64,000 bases of DNA from Thermus parvatiensis. GTDB taxonomy: Bacteria; Deinococcota; Deinococci; Deinococcales; Thermaceae. The stretch spans positions 1,426,001 to 1,490,000 of the forward strand of contig NZ_CP014141.1 of the NCBI RefSeq assembly GCF_001535545.1, in the 5' to 3' direction. The position numbers were made by a program, and so were the translations under genes. The notes under the pieces were generated by a model. The model was not told the origin of the DNA. It searched no databases and worked only from the letters and a program-made list of their open reading frames with translations. Position 1 is the stretch's first letter, and each line of letters opens with the position of its first letter. Of this stretch, positions 24,511 through 33,857 are shown in pieces.

Positions 24511-25056
24511 ATGGGGCGGGTGGTCCTCTGGCTTCTCCTCCTCGCCCTCCTTCCGGCCTACGCCCAGGAGACCTACGACTGGATCGTGGTCCTGGGGGCG
24601 GCCCAGTACGGGGGCAGGCCCTCCCCCGCCCTGGAGCGCCGCCTCGAGGCCGCCCTTGCCCTTTACCAAAGGGGCCTCGCCCCCAAAATCGCCGTAGCCG
24701 GGGGAAAGGCCAAAGGGGACCTTTGGAGCGAAGGAGAGGTGGGCTGCCGCCACCTCATGGCCCGGGGCGTGCCCGAAGAGGCCCTTTTCTGCGAAACCCG
24801 AAGCCGGAGCACCTACGAGAACCTCCTCTTCCTTAAACCCCACCTCGAGGGGCGCCTCCTCCTCGTCACCGACGCCCCGCACCTCCCCCGGGCCCTCTTC
24901 CTGGCCCGGCTTTTGGGCCTGGAGGCCGAGGGGTACCCCGTGCCCGGGAACTACCCCCTGGGCTACTGGGCCAAGGAGGCCCTTTACCGCCTCTGGCTCT
25001 ACCTGGGCCTAAGGCCTCAGGGCGTCTTCTCCAGCCGCTTCAACGCCTCCAGATAG
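24511..25056 (+). CDS. YdcF/SanA-like (DUF218) protein, exported
   Basis: The protein has 181 residues. An N-terminal signal peptide or anchor (VVLWLLLLALLPAYAQ) is followed by a DUF218 domain: IVVLGAAQYGG, AVAGGKAKGDLWSEGE, ETRSRSTYENLLF and LLVTDAPHLPRALFLARLLG. The family is linked to envelope polysaccharide or vancomycin-permeability functions, but the activity is unproven. GTG 24520 is an alternative start (178 residues). It lies 7 bases after TAAGAT (24507-24512), the leaderless arrangement common here, and the ATG at 24511 would sit inside that box. The 3' end overlaps the convergent divIVA by 40 bases. Confidence 0.82.
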   Translation: MGRVVLWLLLLALLPAYAQETYDWIVVLGAAQYGGRPSPALERRLEAALALYQRGLAPKIAVAGGKAKGDLWSEGEVGCRHLMARGVPEEALFCETRSRSTYENLLFLKPHLEGRLLLVTDAPHLPRALFLARLLGLEAEGYPVPGNYPLGYWAKEALYRLWLYLGLRPQGVFSSRFNASR

Positions 25057-25469
25057 CCCTCAAAGAGGGCCCTCACCTGGCCGAGGAAGAGGGCCTTCTC
25101 CTGGCGGGCCCGCTCAATCTCCGCCCGGAGGCGCTTAAGCTCCTCGGCGGCCTCCTGGAGGAGCCTTTCCTTGGCGGCCTGGGCCTCCTTACGCAAAAGC
25201 TCCGCCTCCCGCTCCGCCTGGGCCTTGAGCTCCCGGGCGATCCGCTCGGCGGCCACCACCGCCCGCTTGAGCTCCCCCTCCGCCTCCTTGAGGCGGGCGT
25301 TCTCCTCCTCCAGGGCCCGAAGGCGCTCCTTCAGGGCCTCGTTCTCCTGGATGAGGGCCTCCATGGCCTCGGCGACCCGGGCCAGGTACTCCCGCACCGC
25401 CCCCCGGTGGTAGCCGCGAAAGGCCCTGGGGAACTCCTGGTAGCGTACGTCCAAGGGCGAAAGGTCCAT
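25017..25469 (-). CDS. divIVA: DivIVA-domain coiled-coil protein
   Basis: The protein has 150 residues. The N-terminal motif LSPLDVRYQEFPRAFRGYHR is the membrane-binding DivIVA/GpsB lead-in, where the F-x-x-x-F/RGY pattern is typical. Residues 25-145 are a continuous heptad-rich coiled coil of Glu/Lys/Arg/Leu/Ala. Such proteins sit at curved membranes and organise septum or pole growth. The start is ATG 25469, 8 bases past the yggS stop, so it is in the yggS transcript. The last 40 bases overlap the ydcF gene on the other strand. Confidence 0.85.
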   Translation of the reverse strand: MDLSPLDVRYQEFPRAFRGYHRGAVREYLARVAEAMEALIQENEALKERLRALEEENARLKEAEGELKRAVVAAERIARELKAQAEREAELLRKEAQAAKERLLQEAAEELKRLRAEIERARQEKALFLGQVRALFEGYLEALKRLEKTP

Positions 25470-25477
25470 GAACGCCC

Positions 25478-26113
25478 CTAGTCTACAAAAAGGGCCCGGC
25501 CCACGCGCACCAAGGTGGCCCCCTCCTCCACGGCCCACTCGTAATCGTCGGACATACCCATGGAGCGCTCGGGCAGGCCGTAGCGGTCGGCGAGCTGCGA
25601 AAGCCTCCGGAAGATGGGGCGCACCACCGCCTCGGGGCCGATGGGGGGCACGGTCATGAGGCCCAGCACCTCGAGGTGGGGCATCTCCCCTAGGCGGGCC
25701 ATGAGCTCGGGGAGCTCCTCCTCCAAAACCCCGTGCTTCTGAGGCTCCCGGCCCAGGTTCACCTCCACCAGAACCTTAAGCCGCACCCCTGCCTTCTCTC
25801 CCACCTTCTCCAAGGTCTCCGCCAGGCGCAGGGAGTCCAGGGAGTGAACGAGGGTGAAGCGAGGAGCGAACTTGGCCTTGTTGCGCTGCAGGTGGCCGAT
25901 GAGGTGCCACTCCGCCTGGAGGAGGTCCATCTTCTTCAGGGCCTCCTGGACCCGGCTCTCCCCCAGGGGAAAGGCTCCGTAGCGGAGAACCTTCTCCTGG
26001 ATTTCCTCCACCGAGCGCCCCTTGGTCACCGCCACGAGGCGGACCTCCTCGGGCCTCCGCCCCGCACGGCGGCAGGCCTGCGCGATGCGCTCCAGAACCT
26101 GGGGAAGCCCCAT
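25478..26113 (-). CDS. YggS/PROSC family pyridoxal-phosphate homeostasis protein
   Basis: This is a fold-type III PLP-binding protein of 211 residues that buffers free PLP and affects amino-acid pools. The PLP lysine is Lys31 in VRLVAVTKGR. Family motifs are WHLIGHLQRNK, VHSLDS, VEVNLGREPQKHG and SMGMSDDYEWAVEEGATLVRVG. It is intact. ATG 26113 is preceded by GGGAGGTGAGGG, but that ribosome-binding site is buried in a 16-bp stem (26114-26168), so expression may be gated. It is followed closely by divIVA, a common yggS neighbourhood in Gram-positive-type division clusters. Confidence 0.93.
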   Translation of the reverse strand: MGLPQVLERIAQACRRAGRRPEEVRLVAVTKGRSVEEIQEKVLRYGAFPLGESRVQEALKKMDLLQAEWHLIGHLQRNKAKFAPRFTLVHSLDSLRLAETLEKVGEKAGVRLKVLVEVNLGREPQKHGVLEEELPELMARLGEMPHLEVLGLMTVPPIGPEAVVRPIFRRLSQLADRYGLPERSMGMSDDYEWAVEEGATLVRVGRALFVD

Positions 26114-26172
26114 GCGCCCTCACCTCCCGCACCCCGCCGCAAGGCCCCTTCCCGGGAGGTGAGGGCGCCATG
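26111..26172 (-). promoter_or_regulatory. 16-bp hairpin sequestering the yggS ribosome-binding site
   Basis: The arms 26114-26129 and 26153-26168 are perfectly complementary over 16 bp (both read GCGCCCTCACCTCCCG 5' to 3' on opposite strands), with a 23-base loop. In the minus-strand transcript the 3' arm contains the whole GGGAGGTGAGGG Shine-Dalgarno and abuts the ATG. It lies between the phosphorylase stop and yggS. No T tract follows, so it is not a standard terminator. Confidence 0.6.
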
Positions 26173-26177
26173 CGGCC

Positions 26178-26996
26178 TCAGAGCGCGGCGAGGATTCCCC
26201 GCACATACCGGCGGAAAACCGGGCCCGTCTCCGCGGCCACGCGCAAGACCTCCTCCTCCGTGGCGTGGTGCTCCCGTTCGGGCACGGCCATGTCGGTGAT
26301 GGTGGATAGGCCAAGAACCCGGGCGCCCAGGTGGCGGAGGGCGATGACCTCGGGCACGGTGGACATACCGATGGCGTCCGCCCCAAGCTCCCGCAGAACC
26401 TTAAGCTCCGCCCGGCTGGCGAAGCTCGGCCCCATGAACCAGGCGTAGACCCCCTCAAAGAGGTGGAGGTCCTGCCTGCGCGCCACCTTGCGGGCGAGCT
26501 CTATGAGTTCCGGGTCGTAGGCCTCAAACATCACCGGGAAGCGGGGGCCAAGCCGCTCGTCGTTTTTGCCCCTAAGGGGGTTCGCCCCGGCGAAGTTGAT
26601 GTAGTCCAGGTGGAGCATGATCCCCCCCGCCCGAAACCTGGGGTTAAGCCCCCCGGCGGCGGAGGTGAGGATAAAGGTCTTGCCCCCCAGGAAAAAACCC
26701 ACCCGCACAGGGAAGACCACCTCCTCGGCGGAGTAGCCCTCGTAGTAGTGGACCCGGCCCTTGTAGACCAAGACGGGCTTGCCCTCGAGGCGCCCCAGGA
26801 TGAGCCTCCCGGCGTGCCCCGGGGCGGTGGAGACGGGGAAGTGGGGGATCTCCCCGTAGGGGATCTCCGCCACCTTCTCAACCTCGTCGGCCAAGGGGCC
26901 AAGCCCCGAGCCCAAAACCAGGCCCACCTCGGGGACGAAGTCCGTCTTGGAGCGGACGTAGGCCACGGCCTCCTGGATCTTGTCGTAAAGCTCCAT
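26178..26996 (-). CDS. purine nucleoside phosphorylase, trimeric type (probably 6-aminopurine-preferring)
   Basis: The enzyme phosphorolyses purine nucleosides for salvage. It has 272 residues, of the PNP/MTAP family. The phosphate loop is LGSGLGPLADE (about 28-38), with HAGRLILG, SAAGGLNPRFRAG, EGVYAWFMGPSFASRAE and GADAIGMSTVPEVIALRHLG. In STITDMA (about residue 235) Asp replaces the Asn that 6-oxopurine enzymes use. I recall that the corresponding T. thermophilus enzyme (PNPII) prefers adenosine for this reason. ATG 26996 is chosen because TAAAAT lies 7 bases upstream; ATG 27005 and TTG 27020 are less likely. Confidence 0.9.
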   Translation of the reverse strand: MELYDKIQEAVAYVRSKTDFVPEVGLVLGSGLGPLADEVEKVAEIPYGEIPHFPVSTAPGHAGRLILGRLEGKPVLVYKGRVHYYEGYSAEEVVFPVRVGFFLGGKTFILTSAAGGLNPRFRAGGIMLHLDYINFAGANPLRGKNDERLGPRFPVMFEAYDPELIELARKVARRQDLHLFEGVYAWFMGPSFASRAELKVLRELGADAIGMSTVPEVIALRHLGARVLGLSTITDMAVPEREHHATEEEVLRVAAETGPVFRRYVRGILAAL

Positions 26997-27003
26997 ACCC
27001 GGC

Positions 27004-27009
27004 ATTTTA
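27004..27009 (-). promoter_or_regulatory. -10 box, leaderless type (purine nucleoside phosphorylase)
   Basis: TAAAAT lies 7 bases before ATG 26996. The box overlaps the alternative upstream ATG, which argues against that start. Confidence 0.5.
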
Positions 27010-27037
27010 CTCTCACGCAAGCTTAACGGCCTTTGGG

Positions 27038-27043
27038 TAAGCT
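27038..27043 (+). promoter_or_regulatory. -10 box, leaderless type (bamA)
   Basis: TAAGCT lies 7 bases before ATG 27051. Confidence 0.45.
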
Positions 27044-27050
27044 GCCGGCC

Positions 27051-29519
27051 ATGAAGCGGCTTCTCGCCCTGGGCCTTCTGGCCCTTACGGCCCTCGCGGC
27101 CCCCCTACGGGAAATCGTGGTGGAGGGGGCGGACCCCGTCCTCCAAGCCCTGGCCCGGGCCGCCCTCCCCTTCGGAGTGGGGGACGAGCCCCAGGACCTG
27201 GAGGCCGCAAGGCGGGCCATCCTGGAAACGGGGTACTTCCGGGACGTCCGGCTCGCCCTGGAGGGGGATGTCCTCAAGATCGTCCTCGTCCCCAACCCCC
27301 CCATCGCCGCGGTCCGGGTGGAGACCGAGGCCTTCCCCGAGGAGCGGCTCCTCGCTTTCCTGGAGCAGAACTTCGCCATTGGCAAGGGGGCGACCTACAA
27401 CCCCGTCCGCGCCCAAGAGGCCGCGGAGGCCCTGGCCCGGGCCTACCGGCAGGCGGGCTTCCCCTTCACCCCCAAGGTGGCGGTGGAGGCCAAGGAGGAC
27501 AAGGAGGGGATCGCCCTCACCTTCCGGGTGGAGGAGCGTCCGGAGGTGAAGGCGGTGCGCCTCCAGGGGGTAAGCCTTCTCCCCGAGGAGGAGCTCCGCA
27601 AGGGCCTCGAGGCCCTCAAGGGAAGCTTTGACTTCGCCAAGTACCAGGAGGCCCTGAGGACCATCGCCAGGCGGTACGAGGAGGCGGGCTACCGCTTTAG
27701 CGGCCCCGACCCCCAGGCCTCCACCCTGGAGGAGGGCGTCCTCACCGTGCGGGTGCGGGAGCTCAAGGTGGCCCGGGTGGAGGGGGAGGGCCTGGACCTC
27801 GAGGGCTTCCCCCTGAAGCCCGGGGACTACCTCAACTACGCCAAGCTCCTGGAAGGGGTCCAGGACCTCTCCCGGAAGCTCTCCCGCGTGGTGAACTTCA
27901 CCCTCCTCCCCCAGGGAGACGAGGTGGTGGTGCTCCTGGAGCTCGGCCCGGAGGGGGGAAGGATTGAGCGGGTGGAGGTCTCGGGGAACACCGCCCTTCC
28001 CGCCGAGGCCCTCCTCGGCCTCCTCCGCCTCAAACCCGGGGAGGTCTACACCCCCGCCCTCGCCCAGGAGGACGCGGCCCGCGTGGCCGAGCGCTACCGG
28101 GAGGAGGGCTACGAGGTGGCGGACGTCCGCTACAGCTTCCAGGACGGGGTCTACCGCCTGGAGGTGGTGGAGCTCAAGATCGGGGGGTACCGCCTGGAGT
28201 GGCAGGGAGGCCACCGCACCCGGGACGAGGTCGTCCTGCGGGAGCTTCCCAAGCCGGGAAGCCTCCTGAACGTCCAGGGGCTCAGGAAGGCCATCGCCCG
28301 CCTCATGGCCACGGGGCTCCTCGCCGAGCCGCCCCGCGTCTCCCTCGCCCCCGGGGAGAAGCCGGACGAGGCCGTGGTGGTCCTGGGCCTCAAGGAGGCG
28401 CGGACCGGCCTCTTCCAGCCCGCCATCGGCTGGAGCTCCCTAGAGGGCTGGTCGGGAAGCCTCTCCTTTAAGGAGACCAACCTCTTCGGCCTGGCCCACC
28501 AGGTGAGCCTGGACCTCGCCTTCATCCAGAACGACGCCCGGGACAACCTCTCCTTCGCCGCTGCCTACACCGTCCCCTGGCTCTACCTGGACTACCTGGA
28601 CCTCAAGGAGGTGCGCACCAGCCTGGCCTTCAGCCTCTACAGCACCCCCATCGGCAACACCAAGCTCCTGGACGGGACCACGGACACGGGCTGGGAGTAC
28701 ACGGAGCGGCGCACCGGGGCGTCCCTCTCCCTAAGCCGCCCCCTCTCCCGCGACCTCAGCAACCTGCGAACCTCCCTGGGGCTTTCCCTCCGGCGCTCCA
28801 CCTACCTCCTGGAGGTCTATGACCCCAACGCCCCCTGCGACGCCACCGGCCAGGACACAAGCCGCCCCTGCGACCCCCAGAGCGCCAGCACCTACAAGGA
28901 CCCCACCTACGTGCGCACCCTCCTCCCGGACGCAGGCTGGACCGTCCGCCTGGACACCACCCTGGCCTACCTGGACGTGGACGACCCCCGGTTCCGCACC
29001 CAGGGGTATGAGGCGAGCCTCGCCACCGGCCTCGGCCTCTCCCTGCCCGACGCAGGCGGGCGGAGCTTCTTCGTCCCCCTGGTGGCCACGGGCAAGACCT
29101 ACGTGCCCCTGGACGCGGAAAAGCGCCAGGCCCTCGCCTTCCGCCTCTCCGCGGGGACCCTCTTGGGCTACCCGCCGGAAAGCGAGCGCTTCTACCTCTC
29201 CGGAGGCGGCTCCGAGGCCCTCCTCCTCCGGGGCTACGAGGACCGCAAGTACGGGGGCCTCTCCTTCGCCACCGCGAGCGTGGAGTACCGCTACGACTTC
29301 CGCCTCTCCCCCCAAGGGGGCACCAACCTCTACGGCATCCTCTTCACCGACCTCGGCCTCGCCGACAACACCGGGGGGGTGAAGTGGGGCGCGGGGATCG
29401 GGGTCCAGCTGGATTTGGACGTCTTCGGGGCCCTCCTCCCCTCCCTGCGGCTGGACTACGCCTTCAGCCCCGAAAGCCCCACGGGGCGGATCCACTTCCG
29501 CATCGGGCCCATGTTCTAA
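27051..29519 (+). CDS. bamA: outer-membrane assembly factor BamA (Omp85)
   Basis: BamA inserts beta-barrel proteins into the outer membrane. It has 822 residues and is intact. The signal peptide is MKRLLALGLLALTALAAP. Several POTRA domains fill residues 20 to about 390 (IREIVVEG-type strands and repeated YRxAGF/YREEGYEVADV helices). The 16-strand barrel follows, with the conserved loop motif LLRGYEDRKYGG (the VRGF/Y motif) and FATASVEYRYDF. The C-terminus is GPMF, with terminal Phe as expected. An insert with Cys pairs (NAPCDATG...RPCDPQ) near 590-615 is probably a disulphide-bonded surface loop. It lies 4.5 kb from the TamB-like gene. Confidence 0.95.
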   Translation: MKRLLALGLLALTALAAPLREIVVEGADPVLQALARAALPFGVGDEPQDLEAARRAILETGYFRDVRLALEGDVLKIVLVPNPPIAAVRVETEAFPEERLLAFLEQNFAIGKGATYNPVRAQEAAEALARAYRQAGFPFTPKVAVEAKEDKEGIALTFRVEERPEVKAVRLQGVSLLPEEELRKGLEALKGSFDFAKYQEALRTIARRYEEAGYRFSGPDPQASTLEEGVLTVRVRELKVARVEGEGLDLEGFPLKPGDYLNYAKLLEGVQDLSRKLSRVVNFTLLPQGDEVVVLLELGPEGGRIERVEVSGNTALPAEALLGLLRLKPGEVYTPALAQEDAARVAERYREEGYEVADVRYSFQDGVYRLEVVELKIGGYRLEWQGGHRTRDEVVLRELPKPGSLLNVQGLRKAIARLMATGLLAEPPRVSLAPGEKPDEAVVVLGLKEARTGLFQPAIGWSSLEGWSGSLSFKETNLFGLAHQVSLDLAFIQNDARDNLSFAAAYTVPWLYLDYLDLKEVRTSLAFSLYSTPIGNTKLLDGTTDTGWEYTERRTGASLSLSRPLSRDLSNLRTSLGLSLRRSTYLLEVYDPNAPCDATGQDTSRPCDPQSASTYKDPTYVRTLLPDAGWTVRLDTTLAYLDVDDPRFRTQGYEASLATGLGLSLPDAGGRSFFVPLVATGKTYVPLDAEKRQALAFRLSAGTLLGYPPESERFYLSGGGSEALLLRGYEDRKYGGLSFATASVEYRYDFRLSPQGGTNLYGILFTDLGLADNTGGVKWGAGIGVQLDLDVFGALLPSLRLDYAFSPESPTGRIHFRIGPMF

Positions 29520-29552
29520 GGGGCCTCGAGGGGCATACTGGTCTTAACCGCC

Positions 29553-29861
29553 ATGAAGGCCTACCTCGGCCTTTACACCGCCAGGCTGGAGACCCCGGCC
29601 CGGAGCCTCAAGGAAAAGCGGGCCCTCATCAAGCCGGCCCTGGAGAGGCTCAAGGCCCGCTTCCCCGTCTCCGCGGCAAGGCTTTACGGCCTGGACGCCT
29701 GGGGCTACGAGGTCGTGGGCTTCACCCTCCTCGGCAACGACCCCGGCTGGGTGGAGGAGACGATGCGGGCCGCGGCCCGCTTCCTGGCGGAGGCAGGGGG
29801 GTTCCAGGTGGCCCTGGAGGAGTTCCGCCTCGAGGCCTTTGAGCTGGACGGGCTCCTCTAG
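29553..29861 (+). CDS. DUF503 family protein (YlxP-like)
   Basis: The protein has 102 residues. It has the family pattern MKAYLGLYTARLETPARSLKEKRALIKPALERLKARFPVS with the conserved LKEKR, and WGYEVVGFTLLGND follows. DUF503 proteins are small ferredoxin-fold proteins often linked to ribosome or translation operons; the function is unknown. It follows bamA by 33 bases and its end overlaps the convergent thiolase by 4 bases. No convincing ribosome-binding site is seen. Confidence 0.85.
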   Translation: MKAYLGLYTARLETPARSLKEKRALIKPALERLKARFPVSAARLYGLDAWGYEVVGFTLLGNDPGWVEETMRAAARFLAEAGGFQVALEEFRLEAFELDGLL

Positions 29862-31047
29862 ACCCGCTCCACCGCGAAGGCCACCGACCCCCCGGTCCCG
29901 TGGCAGATGGCGGCGAGGCCCCGCTCTTCTCCCTTCGCCCGCAGGGCGTTGAGAAGCGTGACCAGGATCCTCGCCCCACTCGCTCCGATGGGGTGGCCCA
30001 AGGCCACCGCCCCTCCGAAGACGTTGAGCCGCTCGTAAGGGACGTCCAGAAGGCGGCTGAAGAGGACGTTGTTCAGGGCGAAGGCCTCGTTGTTCTCAAA
30101 GAGGCCGAAGTCGGAAAGGCGCATCCCCAGCCGGTCCAAAAGCCTTTTGGCGGCGGGGATGGGGGCCTCGGGGAAGCGCCAGGGCTCCCCGGCAGCCCAG
30201 GCCCCACCTAAAACCCTGGCCAGGGGCTTTAAGCCGTGGGCCTTCACCGCCTCCTCGGAGGCGAGGAGGAGGGCCGCCGCCCCGTCGGAGATTTGGCTAG
30301 AGTTCCCCGCCGTGAGGACCCCATCCTTCTTGAAGGCGGGCCTCAGGGCGGCGAGGGACTCCAGGGTGGTCTCCGGCCGGATCCCCTCGTCCCGGTCCAC
30401 CACCACCGGGACCTTCCTCCCTTGGACCTCCATGGGAGCGATCTCCCAGGCGAAGAGGCCCTTCTCCGTAGCCTCTGCCGCCCTTTTGTGGGAGAGGTAG
30501 GCGGCCTCGTCAATCTCCTGCCGCGTCACCCCGTGGTCCTGGGCGAGCCGTTCCGCCTGCTCCCCCATGGCCTCCCCGGTGAAGGGGTCGGAAAGCCCGT
30601 CCCTGAGGAGGATGTCCTGGAGGTTTTCCGGAGCGCCCAAGAGGAACTTGTACCCCCACCGCGCCCGGTGGGAGAGGTAGAAGCCCGCCTGGCTCATGGA
30701 CTCCATCCCCCGGCGAGGACCAGGTGGGCCTCCCCGGTGCGGAGGAACTGGACGGCGTTGAGCGCCGCCATCATCCCCGAGGCGCAGACCATGTCCACCT
30801 GGTACCCGTCCACCTCCTTGGGGATGCCCGCCTTCAGGGCCGCCTGCCGGGGGAGGAGCTGCCCATGCCCGGCCCTGAGGACGTTGCCGAAGATGTAGAG
30901 GTCCAAGGCCTTTCCCTCCACCCCCGCCCGGACTAAGGCCTCCCGCATGGCGTGGGCGCCGAGGTCCACGGGGCTTACGTCCTTGAAGACCCCCCCGAAC
31001 TTGCCGATGGGGGTCCTCACCGCGGCGACAACGTACACCTCGCGCAT
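29858..31047 (-). CDS. acetyl-CoA acetyltransferase (thiolase), one base missing
   Basis: The enzyme condenses two acetyl-CoA or cleaves 3-ketoacyl-CoA. It has 396 residues after repair. The acyl-accepting Cys88 is in DMVCASGMMA; NNEAFALNN, GGAVALGHPIGASG (His) and CHGTGGSVAF (second Cys) complete the active site. The run 30707-30711 is one base short; repair joins VLAGG to MESMSQAGFYL. ATG 31047 is fixed by TATGAT 6 bases away. It is divergent from fumC. Whether it is degradative or biosynthetic cannot be told here. Confidence 0.92.
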
Positions 31048-31053
31048 GCCCCC

Positions 31054-31059
31054 ATCATA
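31054..31059 (-). promoter_or_regulatory. -10 box, leaderless type (thiolase)
   Basis: TATGAT lies 6 bases before ATG 31047. Confidence 0.55.
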
Positions 31060-31074
31060 CGCCGAACCTTGGGG

Positions 31075-31080
31075 TAGAAT
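31075..31080 (+). promoter_or_regulatory. -10 box of fumC
   Basis: TAGAAT is 18 bases before GTG 31099, with a GGGAGGTG ribosome-binding site between, so this is a leadered promoter. It is 15 bp from the divergent thiolase box. Confidence 0.5.
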
Positions 31081-31098
31081 CCCCTTGGGAGGTGCCCT

Positions 31099-32496
<1,398 letters not shown>

Positions 32497-32524
32497 GGCC
32501 ACCCCCAGGGGCCTTTGTGAGCAA

Positions 32525-32553
32525 GCCCACCCCCGCTGGGGGTGGGCCCTTTA
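32525..32553 (+). terminator. intrinsic terminator of fumC overlapping the sodA promoter
   Basis: A perfect 10-bp G/C stem (32525-32534 with 32538-32547) closes a 3-base loop and is followed by CCTTTATA. The T tract is short but the stem is very stable. The sodA -10 box begins within the T tract. Confidence 0.75.
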
Positions 32554-32557
32554 TAGT
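32552..32557 (+). promoter_or_regulatory. -10 box of sodA
   Basis: TATAGT begins in the tail of the fumC terminator. About 14 bases of leader with GGGAGGTG then precede ATG 32577. The -35 region would fall inside the terminator stem. Confidence 0.5.
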
Positions 32558-32576
32558 GGGCTTTGGGAGGTGAAGT

Positions 32577-33190
32577 ATGCCGTATCCGTTCAAGCTTCCG
32601 GAGCTAGGCTACCCCTACGAGGCCCTCGAGCCCCACATCGACGCTAGGACCATGGAGATCCACCACCAGAAGCATCACGGAGCCTACGTCAACAACCTCA
32701 ACGCCGCCCTGGAGAAGTACCCCTACCTGCACGGGGTGGAGGTGGAGGTCCTCCTGAGGCACCTCGCCGCCCTTCCCCAAGACATCCAGACCGCCGTGCG
32801 CAACAACGGGGGTGGCCACCTTAACCACAGCCTCTTCTGGAAGCTCCTCACGCCCGGGGGTCTAAGGAGCCCGTGGGGGAGCTGAAGAAGGCCATTGACG
32901 AGCAGTTTGGGGGCTTTGCCACCCTTAAGGAGAAGCTCACCCAGGCGGCCATGGGCCGGTTCGGCTCGGGCTGGGCCTGGCTCGTCAAGGACCCCTTCGG
33001 CAAGCTCCACGTCCTCTCCACCCCCAACCAGGACAACCCCGTGATGGAGGGCTTCACCCCCATCGTGGGCATTGACGTCTGGGAGCACGCCTACTACCTC
33101 AAGTACCAGAACCGCCGGGCCGACTACCTCCAGGCTATCTGGAACGTCCTCAACTGGGACGTGGCCGAGGAGTTCTTCAAGAAGGCCTAA
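32577..33190 (+). CDS. sodA: manganese superoxide dismutase, one base missing
   Basis: SodA dismutates superoxide. It has 204 residues including Met, equal to T. thermophilus MnSOD. Metal ligands are His29 (MEIHHQKHH), His84 ([11 protein letters not shown]), Asp167 and His171 (DVWEHAYYL). Second-shell residues GGGH and WAWLV are typical of the Mn/Fe family. The G run 32856-32860 is one base short; repair gives [14 protein letters not shown]. Compared with the HB8 sequence I remember there are several conservative changes (for example PELG for PDLG, and an Asn-Asn for Thr-Asn), so the source strain is not HB8. Confidence 0.95.
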
Positions 33191-33203
33191 ACCCTGGAGG
33201 GTC

Positions 33204-33857
33204 CTACGGGGCGGCGAGAAGCCGCCCCATTATGTCTTCCAGGGCCCCAAGGGCTTCCCTAAGCCGCCAGGCCCCCCGATCCCGCACCCCGGCGGGGTTG
33301 GAGACGGCCCTTAGCTCCGCCCCTCTAACCCCCAAGGCCAGGCAGGCCCGGGCGAAGGCCGCCCCCTCCATGTTCTCCAGGGAGGCCCCCCACCTCCGAG
33401 CCAGGGCCAAAGCCTCCGCTGGGGTCTCCGAAACAAGGTCCCGGGTGAGGCCCACCGCCACCTTCAAGCCAAGCGTTTGGGCGAGCGCTTGGGTGAGGCC
33501 GGAATCCAGGGGAAAGCGGTTGAAGTAGCGCCTTTCCCCAAGGGCCAAGGCGGGGAAGCCCAAAGGCTCAAGCCCCTCCTTGAGGCCAAGATCCGCCTCC
33601 ACCTCCTCCCCCACCAAGACTGCCTCGCCCAAAGCGGGCCCCCCGGGGTAGGCCCCGGCAATACCGAAGAGGAGGGCCTTTTCCACGGGGTTCTTGGCGG
33701 CGTAGGCCGCGAGGGCCATGGCGGCGTTCACCTTGCCGATTCCCGTCTCCAGGTAGACGAAGCCCTTTCCCTTAAGGCCCTTCCAGGCCAGGAAGGCGAA
33801 GGGCTCCCCTTTGAGGAACGGGGCCTCGAGGCGGGTGGGGGAAAGGAGGAGCCACAC
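33204..33857 (-). CDS. mqnB: futalosine hydrolase
   Basis: MqnB releases hypoxanthine from futalosine to give dehypoxanthine futalosine in the alternative (futalosine) route to menaquinone. It has 217 residues and is intact. It has a nucleoside phosphorylase/hydrolase fold: LETGIGKVNAAMALAAY, LLFGIAGAYPG, GEAVLVGEEVEADLG, ENMEGAAFARACLALGV (the Glu-Met-Glu substrate motif) and ELRAVSNPAGVRDR. The HB8 orthologue TTHA0556 is the characterised enzyme. GTG 33857 overlaps the upstream stop as TAGTG, so it is translated with the PlsY/AAR-like protein. A GGGGCGGC hairpin lies in the last codons (33208-33228). Confidence 0.93.
   Translation of the reverse strand: MWLLLSPTRLEAPFLKGEPFAFLAWKGLKGKGFVYLETGIGKVNAAMALAAYAAKNPVEKALLFGIAGAYPGGPALGEAVLVGEEVEADLGLKEGLEPLGFPALALGERRYFNRFPLDSGLTQALAQTLGLKVAVGLTRDLVSETPAEALALARRWGASLENMEGAAFARACLALGVRGAELRAVSNPAGVRDRGAWRLREALGALEDIMGRLLAAP

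Noticed and set aside
26170..26448. Plus-strand ORF with an apparently good GGGAGGTGAGGG-ATG start opposite the phosphorylase gene
   Set aside because: The ribosome-binding site is the mirror arm of the yggS hairpin. The protein is antisense to a conserved enzyme and low in complexity.
27005..27020. Upstream starts (ATG 27005, TTG 27020) for the purine nucleoside phosphorylase
   Set aside because: They fall in or before the TAAAAT box that sits 7 bases from ATG 26996.
33208..33228. GGGGCGGC-GAGAA-GCCGCCCC hairpin as a sodA/mqnB terminator
   Set aside because: It lies in the last codons of mqnB and has no T tract on either strand. It may help termination but the evidence is weak.
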